A DNA stretch of 64,000 nt from CAYQQQ01 sp964420125. Lineage in GTDB: Bacteria > Actinomycetota > Acidimicrobiia > Acidimicrobiales > Microtrichaceae. How positions within the stretch are numbered: position 1 is the stretch's first letter; each line of letters begins with the position of its first letter. The stretch spans positions 1-64,000 of the forward strand of contig CAYQQQ010000013.1 in the NCBI GenBank assembly GCA_964420125.1. The letters are read 5' to 3'. The notes beneath the pieces were generated by a model that saw only the letters and a program-made list of their open reading frames with translations, had not been told where the DNA came from and did not search any database. Below are positions 1 to 9,223 of the stretch, piece after piece. The position numbers and the translations under genes were made by a program.

Positions 1-2
1 CT

Positions 3-128
3 AGTGCCGTGTCAGGCAACGTTCGGGCGTCTCCGCCCGGCACTTCTGCCATGGTCCGGCGACCCGCTCCGGGCGACCTGTGGGGGTGGGAGATGACGAC
101 GAGCGGGAACGTGGGCAGCCGGATCTGA
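3..128 (+). CDS. 3' end of an unrecognised ORF at the window edge
   Basis: An open frame enters from the left edge and ends with TGA at 126-128, giving about 41 visible residues that end in MTTSGNVGSRI. The TGA overlaps the ATG at 128 of the next (frameshifted) gene as TGATG, the spacing expected of two genes in one operon. I do not recognise the protein and the coding signal is weak, so this could also be non-coding DNA. An internal ATG at 93 would give only an 11-residue peptide. Confidence 0.25.
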   Translation, partial: SAVSGNVRASPPGTSAMVRRPAPGDLWGWEMTTSGNVGSRI

Positions 129-336
129 TGAGCGACCGGCTCGCCCGATTCCGCGCTGGGGAGCTGAGCATCGGTCCCGTCATCAACGACCTCGAAGCCC
201 GGCGAGGCGAGCTGCACAGCGTCGATGGCAGGTGGATCGGCCGCTCCATCACAGCGTGGAGCGATCGGAGATCCCGTACACCGTGGTGCTCGACCGGCTG
301 GTAGCCGAGCCCCGTGCTTCGCTCGGCGGGAAGTGA
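128..336 (+). pseudogene. Small hypothetical protein gene with a frameshift
   Basis: From ATG 128 the frame reads MSDRLARFRAGELSIGPVIND and continues to ITAWSD (ending 265). It then goes out of register and stops at 302-304. One reading frame over, the sequence continues from 268 as EIPYTVVLDRLVAEP and ends with TGA at 334-336. Joining the two parts gives one coherent soluble protein of about 69 residues with a join at 266-267, where a single base appears to be missing. I recall related small actinobacterial hypothetical proteins with an AWSDLEIPY-like stretch, but no function. It is either a decayed gene or a sequencing error. The TGATG junction with the frame before it suggests the two were co-transcribed. 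Confidence 0.5.
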
Positions 337-359
337 CCCGGCCGCCCCCGATCGCCGGC

Positions 360-686
360 TCAGTGACAGTCGACGGCAACCGAGAGTGCGTCGCAGACGG
401 TACGCATGCGTTCGTCGCTCAGGTGTCCGAGCCGGCTGACGAGGACGCCGACGGACACGCTCTCGACCGAGTCGAGGTTGACGGCGCACAGTCGCGGGAC
501 CGGGTCGAGCCCGGGATCCAGCACCACCTCGCTCGGCAGTCCCCTGATGGTCGTCGTGCACGGGGCGATCAAGGTTCGGCCCAGTCGGGGAATGGCGACA
601 TCTCGACTCAACACGATGACGGGTCGGCTGCCGATGTCGGGCAGCTCACACCACCAGAGCTCACCGCGCCGGGGATGGTCGGTCAC
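360..686 (-). CDS. MazF/PemK-family endoribonuclease toxin
   Basis: This 108-residue protein fits the PemK/MazF family. These toxins cut mRNA at short sequences when freed from their antitoxin. Visible family features are the N-terminal PRRGELWWCELPD strand, PVIVLSRD (the usual R-P-V-(I/L/V)-(I/V)-(S/Q) region) and LIAPCTTTIRGLPSEVVLD, followed by CAVNLDSVESV. The start is taken as GTG 686-684 because it overlaps the stop of the upstream antitoxin as GTGA; an upstream ATG at 728 would add 14 unlike residues inside the antitoxin gene. Antitoxin first and toxin second, translationally coupled, is the standard layout. The pair is probably autoregulated by the antitoxin. Target sequence and toxicity cannot be read from the sequence. 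Confidence 0.85.
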   Translation of the reverse strand: MTDHPRRGELWWCELPDIGSRPVIVLSRDVAIPRLGRTLIAPCTTTIRGLPSEVVLDPGLDPVPRLCAVNLDSVESVSVGVLVSRLGHLSDERMRTVCDALSVAVDCH

Positions 687-919
687 GACGCGGCAGCGGC
701 CGAACGGAACGACGCGAGGTCGCCCCACTCATCGGCCTCATCGACCGGGTGCTCGTCGTATGCGGTGTAGGCACCGTCGATCTCGGCCCGCCGATGGTGG
801 GCCAGGAGCGCGTCGAGCGCCCGGTCGAGCAGCACGGAATCGGACGGTGCGCCGGTCACCTCCCGAGCCCTTGTGAGGAGTTCGTCGTCGACCGTCGTGC
901 TGACGCGTGTGCGAGCCAT
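683..919 (-). CDS. Ribbon-helix-helix antitoxin of the MazF pair
   Basis: A 78-residue protein beginning MARTRVSTTVDDELLTRARE, which is the basic beta strand plus first helix of a ribbon-helix-helix (CopG/MazE-like) DNA-binding domain. The acidic C-terminal half (EIDGAYTAYDEHPVDEADEWGD) is the usual flexible toxin-binding tail. ATG 919 is chosen because the RHH strand starts right there; a longer frame from 976 adds 19 residues with no family likeness. The gene overlaps the MazF toxin start by 4 bases. The 173 bases between it and the next gene upstream (SixA-like, same strand) probably contain its promoter, which I could not pin down. Confidence 0.8.
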   Translation of the reverse strand: MARTRVSTTVDDELLTRAREVTGAPSDSVLLDRALDALLAHHRRAEIDGAYTAYDEHPVDEADEWGDLASFRSAAAAS

Positions 920-1092
920 GCCATGACTATGCCACAACAGCGTGGTCACCCCGACGCGTCGTGGGCTCGTTCCCACGAACCGCCCCTGATCGCCGGGTCT
1001 GCGACGGATCTGGGCCGGGCGATCGCTTCCGGTGGCGGTACCAGCGCTGGTGCGTCGCCGGGCTCGCCGGCGGACTCACGACGGCACGGGGA

Positions 1093-1557
1093 TCAGTCGC
1101 GCACCTTGAGGTAGCTGCCCTGGCGGAAGTGGTCGCCGTCCCAGCGCCGCAGGGCCCACACCGAGGCCTTGGCGTAGCCGGCCTTGCCCGGCACGCGCAT
1201 GCCCCGTCGCTGGTTCCTGCCGACCAGATCGGGGATCACGTCGCCGTGGCTGCACAGGACGGCGTCGGTGGCGGCGAGGGACTCGATCAGCGCCCAGGAC
1301 TCCCGGAGGTCGGTTCCCTCGGCCAGCCGGGGCTCGGAGCGCACCTCGAGGCCGAGCAGGTCCGCCAGCGGCTGCACCGTCTCCACGCAGCGCGGCAAGG
1401 GGCTCGAGAGGACGAGCTCGATGTCCTCGTCTCGCAGGTGCTTGGCGATCAGCTCGGCGTGGGCACGACCGCCGTCGTCGAGGTGCCGCTCGCAGTCGGA
1501 CGGGTCGGCGCCGTTTCGATGCCCCGCCGAGGCATGGCGGACGAGGTAGAGCGTCAT
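1093..1557 (-). CDS. SixA-like histidine phosphatase
   Basis: A 154-residue single-domain member of the phosphoglycerate mutase-like histidine phosphatase family. LVRHASAGHRNG at residues 5-16 carries the phospho-accepting RH(A/G) motif and VLCSHGDVIPDLV carries the second catalytic histidine. Between them the ELVLSSPLPRCVETVQPLA block is typical of SixA, which removes phosphate from phosphohistidine in signalling or phosphotransfer proteins. The size (about 150 residues) matches SixA rather than metabolic mutases. It is divergent from the AtuA-like gene at 1608, with 50 bases between their starts. No phosphorelay partner lies next to it, so the substrate is unknown. Confidence 0.8.
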   Translation of the reverse strand: MTLYLVRHASAGHRNGADPSDCERHLDDGGRAHAELIAKHLRDEDIELVLSSPLPRCVETVQPLADLLGLEVRSEPRLAEGTDLRESWALIESLAATDAVLCSHGDVIPDLVGRNQRRGMRVPGKAGYAKASVWALRRWDGDHFRQGSYLKVRD

Positions 1558-1607
1558 GGTCCACTGAACGGTAGCCGGTCCGCTCTGGAGCGATAACCTC
1601 CTCGACC

Positions 1608-1991
1608 GTGGCTGTCACTCAACTCCGTGAGATCTGCGGCGTCCGCTCCGGCGACAAGGGCGACCGATCGGACCTCACCATCTTCGCCGACGACCAGGCG
1701 ACCTACGAGGCGCTGCTGGATGTGGTGACCACCGAACGGGTCGAGGACCACTTCGGCGACATGGTGGGGGGCCGCGTGGAGCGGTTCGAGGTGCCCAACG
1801 TGTGGGCGATCAAGTTCGTGCTCCACGACGCACTCGGCGGCGGGGGCCCCCGGTCGTTGCGCTCGGACAACCTGGGCAAGACCCTCGGCGCGGCCTTGCT
1901 GCGCCTCGAGGTGGAGCTGCCCGACGAGATCGTCGAGGCGTCGCTCCGGCGGGGTCGTCGGGCGCCGGTCGACCGCCGCCCGGTCAACTGA
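1608..1991 (+). CDS. Standalone AtuA C-terminal-like domain protein
   Basis: A 127-residue protein from a GTG start. It resembles the C-terminal domain of AtuA-type proteins (acyclic terpene utilisation; DUF1446 families): ARSGDKGD-like segment GVRSGDKGDRSDLTIFA at residues 10-26, then ERVEDHFGDMV, the VERFEVPNVWAIKFVLHDALGG block and SLRSDNLGKTLGAALLRLEVELP. In most relatives this domain follows a large N-terminal domain or sits next to a gene for it. Here neither neighbour encodes the large part, so the domain is an orphan in this window. The last 20 or so residues are Arg-rich and unlike the family. Function unknown. Confidence 0.7.
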   Translation: MAVTQLREICGVRSGDKGDRSDLTIFADDQATYEALLDVVTTERVEDHFGDMVGGRVERFEVPNVWAIKFVLHDALGGGGPRSLRSDNLGKTLGAALLRLEVELPDEIVEASLRRGRRAPVDRRPVN

Positions 1992-2070
1992 GCCGCGCGG
2001 CCTTCGACCCTTCGTCGACCGGCGGGTGTGCCCCCGGCGCGTCGCAGCTGGGTCGTGCGGCCCGCTGTGC

Positions 2071-3423
2071 TCAGCGCTCGGCGTCCTCGAGGAGCTGGTG
2101 GAAGCTCCGCCCCCGCACGCGGCGGTAGACGAGCTCGAACCCGCCGCTGACCGCGAGCGTCACCACCAGCGCCACGAAGGCCGTGGGCTGGTGCCGGAGG
2201 ATGTAGGTCGACAGCACGACGAAGAGGGCCAGGCACAGACCTGCCGAGGTGAGGATGATCCATCCGCGTCCGCCGGTGCGCTCCCGGATCCTGTAGTGGC
2301 CGAGGTTGATCGCCGTGTAGACCAGCAGGAAGGCCGCGCTTCCCATCATGGCCACCGACTCCAGCGGGAAGAGCAGCACGAACACGATCACCAGCCCTGC
2401 GGTGATGAACAGCCCTTCGACGTCCTTGCCCCACAGGCGCCGATCGAAGGCGCGCACGAGGTGGCCGTTCTTGGCGATCTGGTACGCCACGTTGGCGGAG
2501 CCGAACAACGTGGCGTTCACCGCCGACGCGGTGGACAGGAGCGCGGCGATCGCCACCAGCCGGAAGCCGACCCGGCCGAGTGCCGGCTCGGCCGCTTCTG
2601 CCAGCGCGGCATCGCCGAGGTGCGTCAGCTTCTGCAGCGGCAGGTTGGCCACCACCCCGAGTCCCACCAGCACGTAGATGGCGATGACCAGGCCGACCGC
2701 CCAGTAGATGGCGCGTGGCAGCTCCCTGCGGACGTCGGCCATGTTGCCCGCAGCGTTGGCGATCAGGCCGAATCCCTCGTATCCCACGAACAGCACACCG
2801 GCGCCGATGACGATGTCCATCGGTGACGACCAGTGCTGCGGGGAGAGCCGGCTCGGCTCCTGGAGCGTGGCCAGCGCGGATCCGATGAACACCAGCAGGA
2901 TCCCCACCTTGATGCCGACGATGACCGACTCCACCCGCCCCATCACCCTGCTCCCGATGAAGTTCACCACCGTGAAGGCCACGACGACGCCGACGGCGAA
3001 CGCCTCCTCGGGGAGGTGCCAGAAGGTCGCGGCATAGCCGGCGAAGCCCCTGGCGTAGAGGGCGATGGCGATCACGTAGCTGAAGTAGAGGAAGACGTTG
3101 GCGGTGCCGGAGATGATGCCGTCGCCGTAGCCCTCGGCCATGAAGGTCACCGCACCGCCGGCGGAGGGGAAGCGGACCCCCAGGCGCACGTAGGAGTAGG
3201 CGGCGAACAGCGCCACCACGCCACCGACGGCGAAGGCCACGGGAAGTCCTCCGCCCGCCACCTCGGCCACGACCCCGAGGATCGAGAAGATGCCGGCGCC
3301 GACCATCCCCCCGATGCCGATGCTGATGGCCGGCAGCAGTCCGATGCGATCGGCGGCCGCGGTGCCACTGGTGCCACCGGTGCCGGTGGGGCCGCTCGAT
3401 GTGGCGCCGCGCGAGCTCTCCAT
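2071..3423 (-). CDS. APC-family amino acid permease
   Basis: A 450-residue integral membrane protein of the amino acid-polyamine-organocation superfamily. After a Gly/Thr-rich cytoplasmic start the first membrane segment contains ISIGIGGMVGAGIFSILG, the classic APC G-(I/V)-G-x-(I/V)-G-x-G-I-F substrate-site signature. About 12 hydrophobic segments follow, with FIGSRVMGRVESVIVGIKVG and FVGYEGFGLIANAAGNMADV near the middle. The start is ATG 3423; the open frame runs far upstream but that part is shadow translation of other genes. It is the last gene of the leftward sufR-desulfurase-HAD unit, 65 bases after the HAD stop. Cystine or cysteine uptake would fit the context, but the substrate cannot be read from sequence. 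Confidence 0.85.
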   Translation of the reverse strand: MESSRGATSSGPTGTGGTSGTAAADRIGLLPAISIGIGGMVGAGIFSILGVVAEVAGGGLPVAFAVGGVVALFAAYSYVRLGVRFPSAGGAVTFMAEGYGDGIISGTANVFLYFSYVIAIALYARGFAGYAATFWHLPEEAFAVGVVVAFTVVNFIGSRVMGRVESVIVGIKVGILLVFIGSALATLQEPSRLSPQHWSSPMDIVIGAGVLFVGYEGFGLIANAAGNMADVRRELPRAIYWAVGLVIAIYVLVGLGVVANLPLQKLTHLGDAALAEAAEPALGRVGFRLVAIAALLSTASAVNATLFGSANVAYQIAKNGHLVRAFDRRLWGKDVEGLFITAGLVIVFVLLFPLESVAMMGSAAFLLVYTAINLGHYRIRERTGGRGWIILTSAGLCLALFVVLSTYILRHQPTAFVALVVTLAVSGGFELVYRRVRGRSFHQLLEDAER

Positions 3424-3488
3424 CACCCCCAGTTCTACCGTGGGCGCAACCGATTCCCGCGCCGTCGCATCTGCGATCGGCGAGCCGG

Positions 3489-4139
3489 TCAGCCGGTTTC
3501 CAGGCCGAGGGACCCCAGGAAGCGCCGGCTGCTGTCGGCGTCCACGTAGCGGTGGGCGACGAGCCCCACCTCGGTGGCGCCGAGCACGTTGGCCTCCAGG
3601 TCGTCGATGAAGGCGACGCGGGCCGGAGGGAGGCCCACGGCGTCGCACGCGTGGGTGAACGCGCCGGCGTCGGGCTTGGCCACCCCCAGCTCGGCGGTGT
3701 TGAGGACCACGTCGAACTCGTCGAGCAGGTCGAGGACGTGGAGGTCGCGCCGCAGCCGGGTGGTGCCGTTGGAGAGGAGTCCGACCGTCACCTGGCGGCG
3801 CAGCACCCGCACGAGCCCCAGCATCTCCGGGTCCACGATCCCCACGTTGGCTTCCCACACGTCGAGCGCGGGCGCCACGTGCGGCCCGTGTCGGTCGAGC
3901 ACCTCGCCACGGATGGCGTCCATCCACTCGCGGTAGGTCAGTCGTCCGGTGACCGCGGCCGCTCCGAGGTGCTCGGAGAAGGCGATGGTCAGGATCTCCC
4001 GGGGCTGCAGGCCGTGGGCCACCTCGACGTCCGCGAGCTCCTCGTCGTTCCAGTGGCGGATCACCCCGTCGAGGTCGAACACGACCGCACCGACCTGCGG
4101 GCCGACGTCCGGCTGCGCGGCGACGGGAGGGGATCCCAT
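3489..4139 (-). CDS. HAD-superfamily phosphatase (subfamily IA)
   Basis: A 216-residue HAD hydrolase. Motif I is VVFDLDGVIRHW with the nucleophile and acid-base aspartates at about residues 21 and 23, motif II is VGLLSNGTT, motif III is the lysine in GVAKPDAGAF and motif IV is VAFIDDLEANV. A small alpha-helical cap between motifs I and II marks subfamily IA, whose members usually dephosphorylate small metabolites. ATG 4139 lies 2 bases after the stop of the cysteine desulfurase gene, so the two are co-transcribed. The substrate is not predictable; the link to the desulfurase may only be operon membership. Confidence 0.85.
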   Translation of the reverse strand: MGSPPVAAQPDVGPQVGAVVFDLDGVIRHWNDEELADVEVAHGLQPREILTIAFSEHLGAAAVTGRLTYREWMDAIRGEVLDRHGPHVAPALDVWEANVGIVDPEMLGLVRVLRRQVTVGLLSNGTTRLRRDLHVLDLLDEFDVVLNTAELGVAKPDAGAFTHACDAVGLPPARVAFIDDLEANVLGATEVGLVAHRYVDADSSRRFLGSLGLETG

Positions 4140-4141
4140 GT

Positions 4142-5275
4142 TCAGCGTCCTCCTCGTAGGCGGTGCAGGTCGTCGAGCACCTCTTCGAGCGCACCGAGAG
4201 CGCGCTCGACCTCCTCGGGTCGGGTGCTCCACCCGACCGAGAGCCGCAGCGATCGTTGGGCGTCGGCGCCCATCGCCTCCAGCACGGGCGACGGCTCGAA
4301 GGCCTCCGACGAGCAGGAGGAGCCGGAGTGCGCGGCCACGCCCCGCTGGTCGAGGCCGAGCAGCACCGGCTGCGGCTCCACACCCTCGAGGCCGAGGCAC
4401 ACCAGGTGTCCCACGGCCAGCTCGGGGTCGCCGAGCAGGTGCACGTCGTCGCGGCCGCTCGTCCACGCGCGGATCCGGTCGCCGAGGTGGCGCACCCTGT
4501 CGTGCTCCGCTCCGCCGGACGTCGCCAGCTCCGCAGCCGCTGCGCCGAGGCCGACCGCACCTGCGAGGTTCTCCAGGCCGGCTCGCCGGGCCCGCTCCTG
4601 GTCGCCGCCCACCATCAGGGGGGGCACTCGCAGCCCCCGGCCCACCACCAGCACGCCGGTGCCGCTCGGTCCGCCCAACTTGTGGCCGGAGATGGAGACG
4701 AGGTCCGCGCCGCTGCACGCGGCCTCCGGTGCCTCGGTGATCGCCTGTGCAGCGTCGACGTGGAGCAGCACACCCGCTGCTCCGCAGATCTCGACGACCT
4801 CGCCCACCGGTTGTCGGGTGGCGACCTCGTGGTTGGCCCACTGCAGGTTCACCAGCGCCGTGCCGGTCCCCAGCGCCCGGCGGACCGACTCGGGATCGAC
4901 GCGGCCGCGGTCGTCGACGACGACCTCCCTGCAGGGCCCGCGGCTGCTCCAGGTGCGCACGGCCGAGTGCTCCACGGCCGAGGACACCACGTCCTGTCGA
5001 TCGGCGTCGCGGGTGCGGGCGCCGAACACGGCGGCGGCGATCGACTCCGTGGCACCCGAGGTGAGCACGACCTGCCTCGCCCGCACACCGAGCCATCCGG
5101 CCACCTGCTCCCGGGCGCCTTCGAGGAGGTCTCGGGCGGCCAACCCCTCGATGTGGATGCGCGCGGGGTCGCCGATCGCACCGGCTGACGCCGCATGGAG
5201 CACCTCGACCATCGCGTCGCGCGCCGCCGGGCGCAGAGGAGAGGTCGACGCGTGGTCGAGGTAGTCGCGACCCAC
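4142..5275 (-). CDS. Cysteine desulfurase (NifS/IscS-like)
   Basis: A 377-residue PLP enzyme that would take sulfur from cysteine as a protein persulfide for Fe-S clusters or thiolated cofactors. The PLP lysine is K199 in SISGHKLGGPSGTG, the cofactor-stacking histidine is in VEHSAVRTW (about H103), and the catalytic cysteine C321 lies in HSGSSCSSEAFEPS. The start MGRDYLDHASTSPLRP matches the usual N-terminus. Small differences from housekeeping IscS (YLDHASTSP for YLDNAATTP) put it with actinobacterial NifS-like enzymes. It begins 4 bases after the stop of the SufR-like regulator and is probably controlled by it. Confidence 0.9.
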   Translation of the reverse strand: MGRDYLDHASTSPLRPAARDAMVEVLHAASAGAIGDPARIHIEGLAARDLLEGAREQVAGWLGVRARQVVLTSGATESIAAAVFGARTRDADRQDVVSSAVEHSAVRTWSSRGPCREVVVDDRGRVDPESVRRALGTGTALVNLQWANHEVATRQPVGEVVEICGAAGVLLHVDAAQAITEAPEAACSGADLVSISGHKLGGPSGTGVLVVGRGLRVPPLMVGGDQERARRAGLENLAGAVGLGAAAAELATSGGAEHDRVRHLGDRIRAWTSGRDDVHLLGDPELAVGHLVCLGLEGVEPQPVLLGLDQRGVAAHSGSSCSSEAFEPSPVLEAMGADAQRSLRLSVGWSTRPEEVERALGALEEVLDDLHRLRGGR

Positions 5276-5278
5276 CGG

Positions 5279-5995
5279 CTACTCGTCGACGTCGGTCACG
5301 CAGGCGTCGCCGCCGGTCGCCAGCGAAGGGCTCACGTCCACGTTGGTCTCGCCGTACAGCGTGCCGAGCATGCCCCTCACCATGCCCCGATCGACGGCGC
5401 AGATGACCGGGTGCTCGACCGCAGCGTCGCCGAACGGGCAGTGCTGGGTGACGATGCGCAGCTTGTTGCCCTCCTTCTCGGCGTGCGCGGCGAACCCGTG
5501 CGCCGACAGGGCGTCGGCCACGGTGTGCAGCGCCGAGCGGAAGCTCTTGGTGGAGTGGTCTCCCATCGCCTCGGCCATGGTCCGCCCGAACTCCTCGCCC
5601 ACCTCCTCGGCGAGGGCGGCCGAGCGCTGCGGACCGAGCTCGGCGAGCGCCCGGCCCAGCAGGGCGACCAGCACGTCGTCGTGGCGCACCGGCACGTCCA
5701 GGGTGACCTCGCGGTCCACCGTGGAGTACCGCTTGGAGGGCCTCCCCGCGCCGCCCGCCGGTCGCTCGGTGGCGATCTCCAGGTAGCCGCCGGAGGCCAG
5801 CTTGTCGAGGTGGTGCCGGGCGACGTTGGGGTGCAGGTCGAACTTCTCGGCCACCGCGGCTGCGGTCACTCCATCGGGCTCGGTGTGCACGTAGAGGTAG
5901 ATCTCGCGACGCGTCGGATCCCCGAAGGCCGAGGTGATGGCGGTGACTGCCGAGGCGAACTCGGTGGGGGACAGCGGCGGGGCCACGGCCGCCAT
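5279..5995 (-). CDS. SufR-like Fe-S-sensing transcriptional repressor
   Basis: A 238-residue regulator. Residues 12-95 form an ArsR/DeoR-type winged helix (SAFGDPTRREIYLYVHTEP, then HPNVARHHLDKLASGGYL). The C-terminal domain carries three cysteines, C186 in QHCPFGD, C199 in HPVICAVD and C232 in GGDACVTD. The C-x12-C spacing plus a third distal cysteine is that of SufR, whose [4Fe-4S] cluster reports Fe-S status and releases DNA when lost. The gene heads a leftward unit with a cysteine desulfurase and lies opposite an Mrp/ApbC Fe-S carrier gene 74 bases away, which fits autoregulation plus control of Fe-S assembly. Cluster binding is inferred from spacing only. Confidence 0.8.
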   Translation of the reverse strand: MAAVAPPLSPTEFASAVTAITSAFGDPTRREIYLYVHTEPDGVTAAAVAEKFDLHPNVARHHLDKLASGGYLEIATERPAGGAGRPSKRYSTVDREVTLDVPVRHDDVLVALLGRALAELGPQRSAALAEEVGEEFGRTMAEAMGDHSTKSFRSALHTVADALSAHGFAAHAEKEGNKLRIVTQHCPFGDAAVEHPVICAVDRGMVRGMLGTLYGETNVDVSPSLATGGDACVTDVDE

Positions 5996-6069
5996 GGTAC
6001 CGAACCCCCCGTCACCCGACCGGGCCGCCCTGATTGGGTTTCGACGGTGGATCCGGGGACAATTGGACC

Positions 6070-7212
<1,143 letters not shown>

Positions 7213-7265
7213 CGGCGGAGCCTGGCCTGCGTGGGAGCGTGACGGCCACCTGCCACACTCGTGGT

Positions 7266-9059
7266 GTGACCCCGCGCCGGATCGTGCTCTCCCTCCTCGG
7301 CGGTGCTCTGGTGCTGTGGTTGGCGTGGTCGGCGCTCACGCTGGTCTCGGCGGCTCGGGAGGCCGAGCAGGGCCTCGACGGGCTCGACCAGCTCGAGGGC
7401 ATGTCCGGTTCGTCGGCCGCCGAGGTGGTCGACCAGGTCGTCGACGGCGACGAGGCCGGACTCGACTCGGGCGTGGTGGCCGACCTGCGAGCCTCGGCGG
7501 TGCACTTCCAGGCCGCGAGCGCCGAGGCGAGCTCCGCCTGGCTCGTCCCCCTGGAGCACGTGCCGGTGCTGGGCCGCCAGCTCCGCTCGGTGCAATCGCT
7601 CGGCACCGCGGCGGCGACGGTGAGCTCGTCGGCGGCCGACGCGTTCGAGGAGGTCGACTCGGCGCTCGAGGGGCCGTTCCCCGACGCCGCCGCACGCGTG
7701 GGCGCGGTGCGCTCGGTGGGCGAGAGCCTCGAGCAGCTGCGCGAGCGCGTGGATGGGGTCGACCTGGGACCTGTCGAGGGGTTGGTCGGGCCCCTGGCCT
7801 CGGCCCGTGACCGCTTCAGCGAGGAGCTGGCGACGCTCCAGGGGGCGCTCGACGAGGCGGCTCCCGCCGCCCTGGGCACGGCCACCTTCCTCGAGGGGCC
7901 GTCGAACTACCTGTTCCTCGCCGCCAACAACGCCGAGATGAGGGCGGCCTCGGGAATGTACCTGCAGGCCGGCACGCTGGGGATCGACGGCGGCACCTTC
8001 AGCTTCAGCTCCCTGGAGGCCACCGAGGACATGGTGCTGACCCAGCCGGGTGCCGTGCTGGACCCCGATGTGGCCGCCAACTGGGCATGGGTGTCGCCCG
8101 ATCGCGACGTCCGCAACGTGAACGTCACCCCCCGCTTCGAGGAGTCGGCCCGCTTGGCTTCCGAGATGTGGGCGTCGTCGGGTCGAGGCGGCGTCGACGG
8201 GGTGATGGTGGCCGACGTCTACGCGCTCGAGACCCTGCTCCGTGCGGTCGGCCCCGTCGAGGTGCCGGGAGCCGACGACATGCCGCCGATGGTGGTGACG
8301 GCGGAGAACGTCGTGCAGCAGCTGTTGCTGGATCAGTACCTCACGACCGACCGCAGCGCTCGACGGGACTCGCTGGGGCGAGTGGCGACCGCCGTGCTGG
8401 ACGCCCTGAACACCTCCGAGGTCCCGCCCCTGGAGCTGCTGCGGGCCATCGATCGTGCCGTGTCGGGCCGTCACCTCCTGCTGTGGTCCGCCGACCCCGC
8501 CCAGGAGGCGGCCTTCGAGGCGATCGGGGCGGACGGGAAGCTGCACGGCGACGACCTCGCGGTCGGCCTGCTGAACCGCGGAGGGACCAAGCTCGACCAG
8601 TTCCTCACCTCGACGGTGAGCGTCGAACCCGTCGGCCAGCCGCACGGCGAGCTCCAGTCCTACCGGATGGTGGTCAGCCTGGCCAACGCCTCCCCGGAGG
8701 GCCTCCCTGTCTACGTGAGCGGACCGCATCCGCGCAGCACCCAGCCGGAGGGGACCTGGGAGGGGGTGGTGGCGGTGACCCTGCCGGCGCCCGCCACGGC
8801 GATGGCCACGGCCGCCCCGCTGGTGGTGTTCGGCAACGACGGACCGTCGCGGGTGGTCGGGATGCAGACGGCGGTTCCCCGTGGAGCCACGGCCGAGCTC
8901 GAGCTGACCTTCGACCTCCCTCTCGATGCCACCACGGTCCGGTTGATGGCCTCGGCGCGCCCCAACCCGAGCACGTGGCGGATCGGGGCACCTGGGTTGG
9001 CGTCGGCGACCGAGCTCACCGACGCCGAGGGCCAGCTGGTCGATCTGGGCACGGGGTGA
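7266..9059 (+). CDS. DUF4012 envelope-associated protein
   Basis: A 597-residue protein from a GTG start at 7266. A basic N-terminus is followed by one membrane segment (LSLLGGALVLWLAWSALTLV, about residues 8-27), then a helical region (about 30-200) and the DUF4012 domain, which includes FLAANNAEMRAASGMYLQAG and DGVMVADVYALETLLRAVGPVEV. DUF4012 proteins are predicted to face outward and are common beside polysaccharide and glycosyltransferase genes in Actinobacteria. The GT4 gene at 9596 and the surface protein at 9224 fit an envelope role. Molecular function is unknown. It lies 53 bases after mrp. Confidence 0.75.
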   Translation: MTPRRIVLSLLGGALVLWLAWSALTLVSAAREAEQGLDGLDQLEGMSGSSAAEVVDQVVDGDEAGLDSGVVADLRASAVHFQAASAEASSAWLVPLEHVPVLGRQLRSVQSLGTAAATVSSSAADAFEEVDSALEGPFPDAAARVGAVRSVGESLEQLRERVDGVDLGPVEGLVGPLASARDRFSEELATLQGALDEAAPAALGTATFLEGPSNYLFLAANNAEMRAASGMYLQAGTLGIDGGTFSFSSLEATEDMVLTQPGAVLDPDVAANWAWVSPDRDVRNVNVTPRFEESARLASEMWASSGRGGVDGVMVADVYALETLLRAVGPVEVPGADDMPPMVVTAENVVQQLLLDQYLTTDRSARRDSLGRVATAVLDALNTSEVPPLELLRAIDRAVSGRHLLLWSADPAQEAAFEAIGADGKLHGDDLAVGLLNRGGTKLDQFLTSTVSVEPVGQPHGELQSYRMVVSLANASPEGLPVYVSGPHPRSTQPEGTWEGVVAVTLPAPATAMATAAPLVVFGNDGPSRVVGMQTAVPRGATAELELTFDLPLDATTVRLMASARPNPSTWRIGAPGLASATELTDAEGQLVDLGTG

Positions 9060-9159
9060 GCACCGATCGGTGACGGGATGGGCCCGACGACCCCTCCGCG
9101 CGCCGGGCAATCCCACCCAGGGCGGTTGATCGCGGCTTTCTCCACCGCCGAGGGTGCTC

Positions 9160-9196
9160 TACTGTGAAGGCGTGGGTGGGATCACCTGAGGTGATC
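9160..9196 (+). promoter_or_regulatory. Possible -10 element and palindrome ahead of the surface-protein gene
   Basis: TACTGT at 9160-9165 fits the actinobacterial TANNNT -10 element, which would start transcription near 9172. Just downstream is a palindrome, GATCACCT-G-AGGTGATC, at 9180-9196, with perfect 8-bp arms. It would lie in the 5' leader or overlap the start site, so it could be an operator or a small RNA hairpin. A ribosome binding site GGAGGT follows at about 9212, 6 bases from the ATG. The gene served is the small secreted protein at 9224. Confidence 0.35.
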
Positions 9197-9223
9197 TCCC
9201 GCCATTCCACTCGGAGGTGGACC

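Noticed and set aside
1076..1618. 180-codon minus-strand frame overlapping the SixA-like gene
   Set aside because: Arg/Pro-rich shadow; the alternate frame 1093-1557 has the complete histidine phosphatase motifs.
3424..4560. N-terminal half of a very long minus-strand frame that ends in the permease
   Set aside because: It is Arg/Pro/Ala-rich shadow translation of the cysteine desulfurase and HAD genes; the permease fold begins at ATG 3423.
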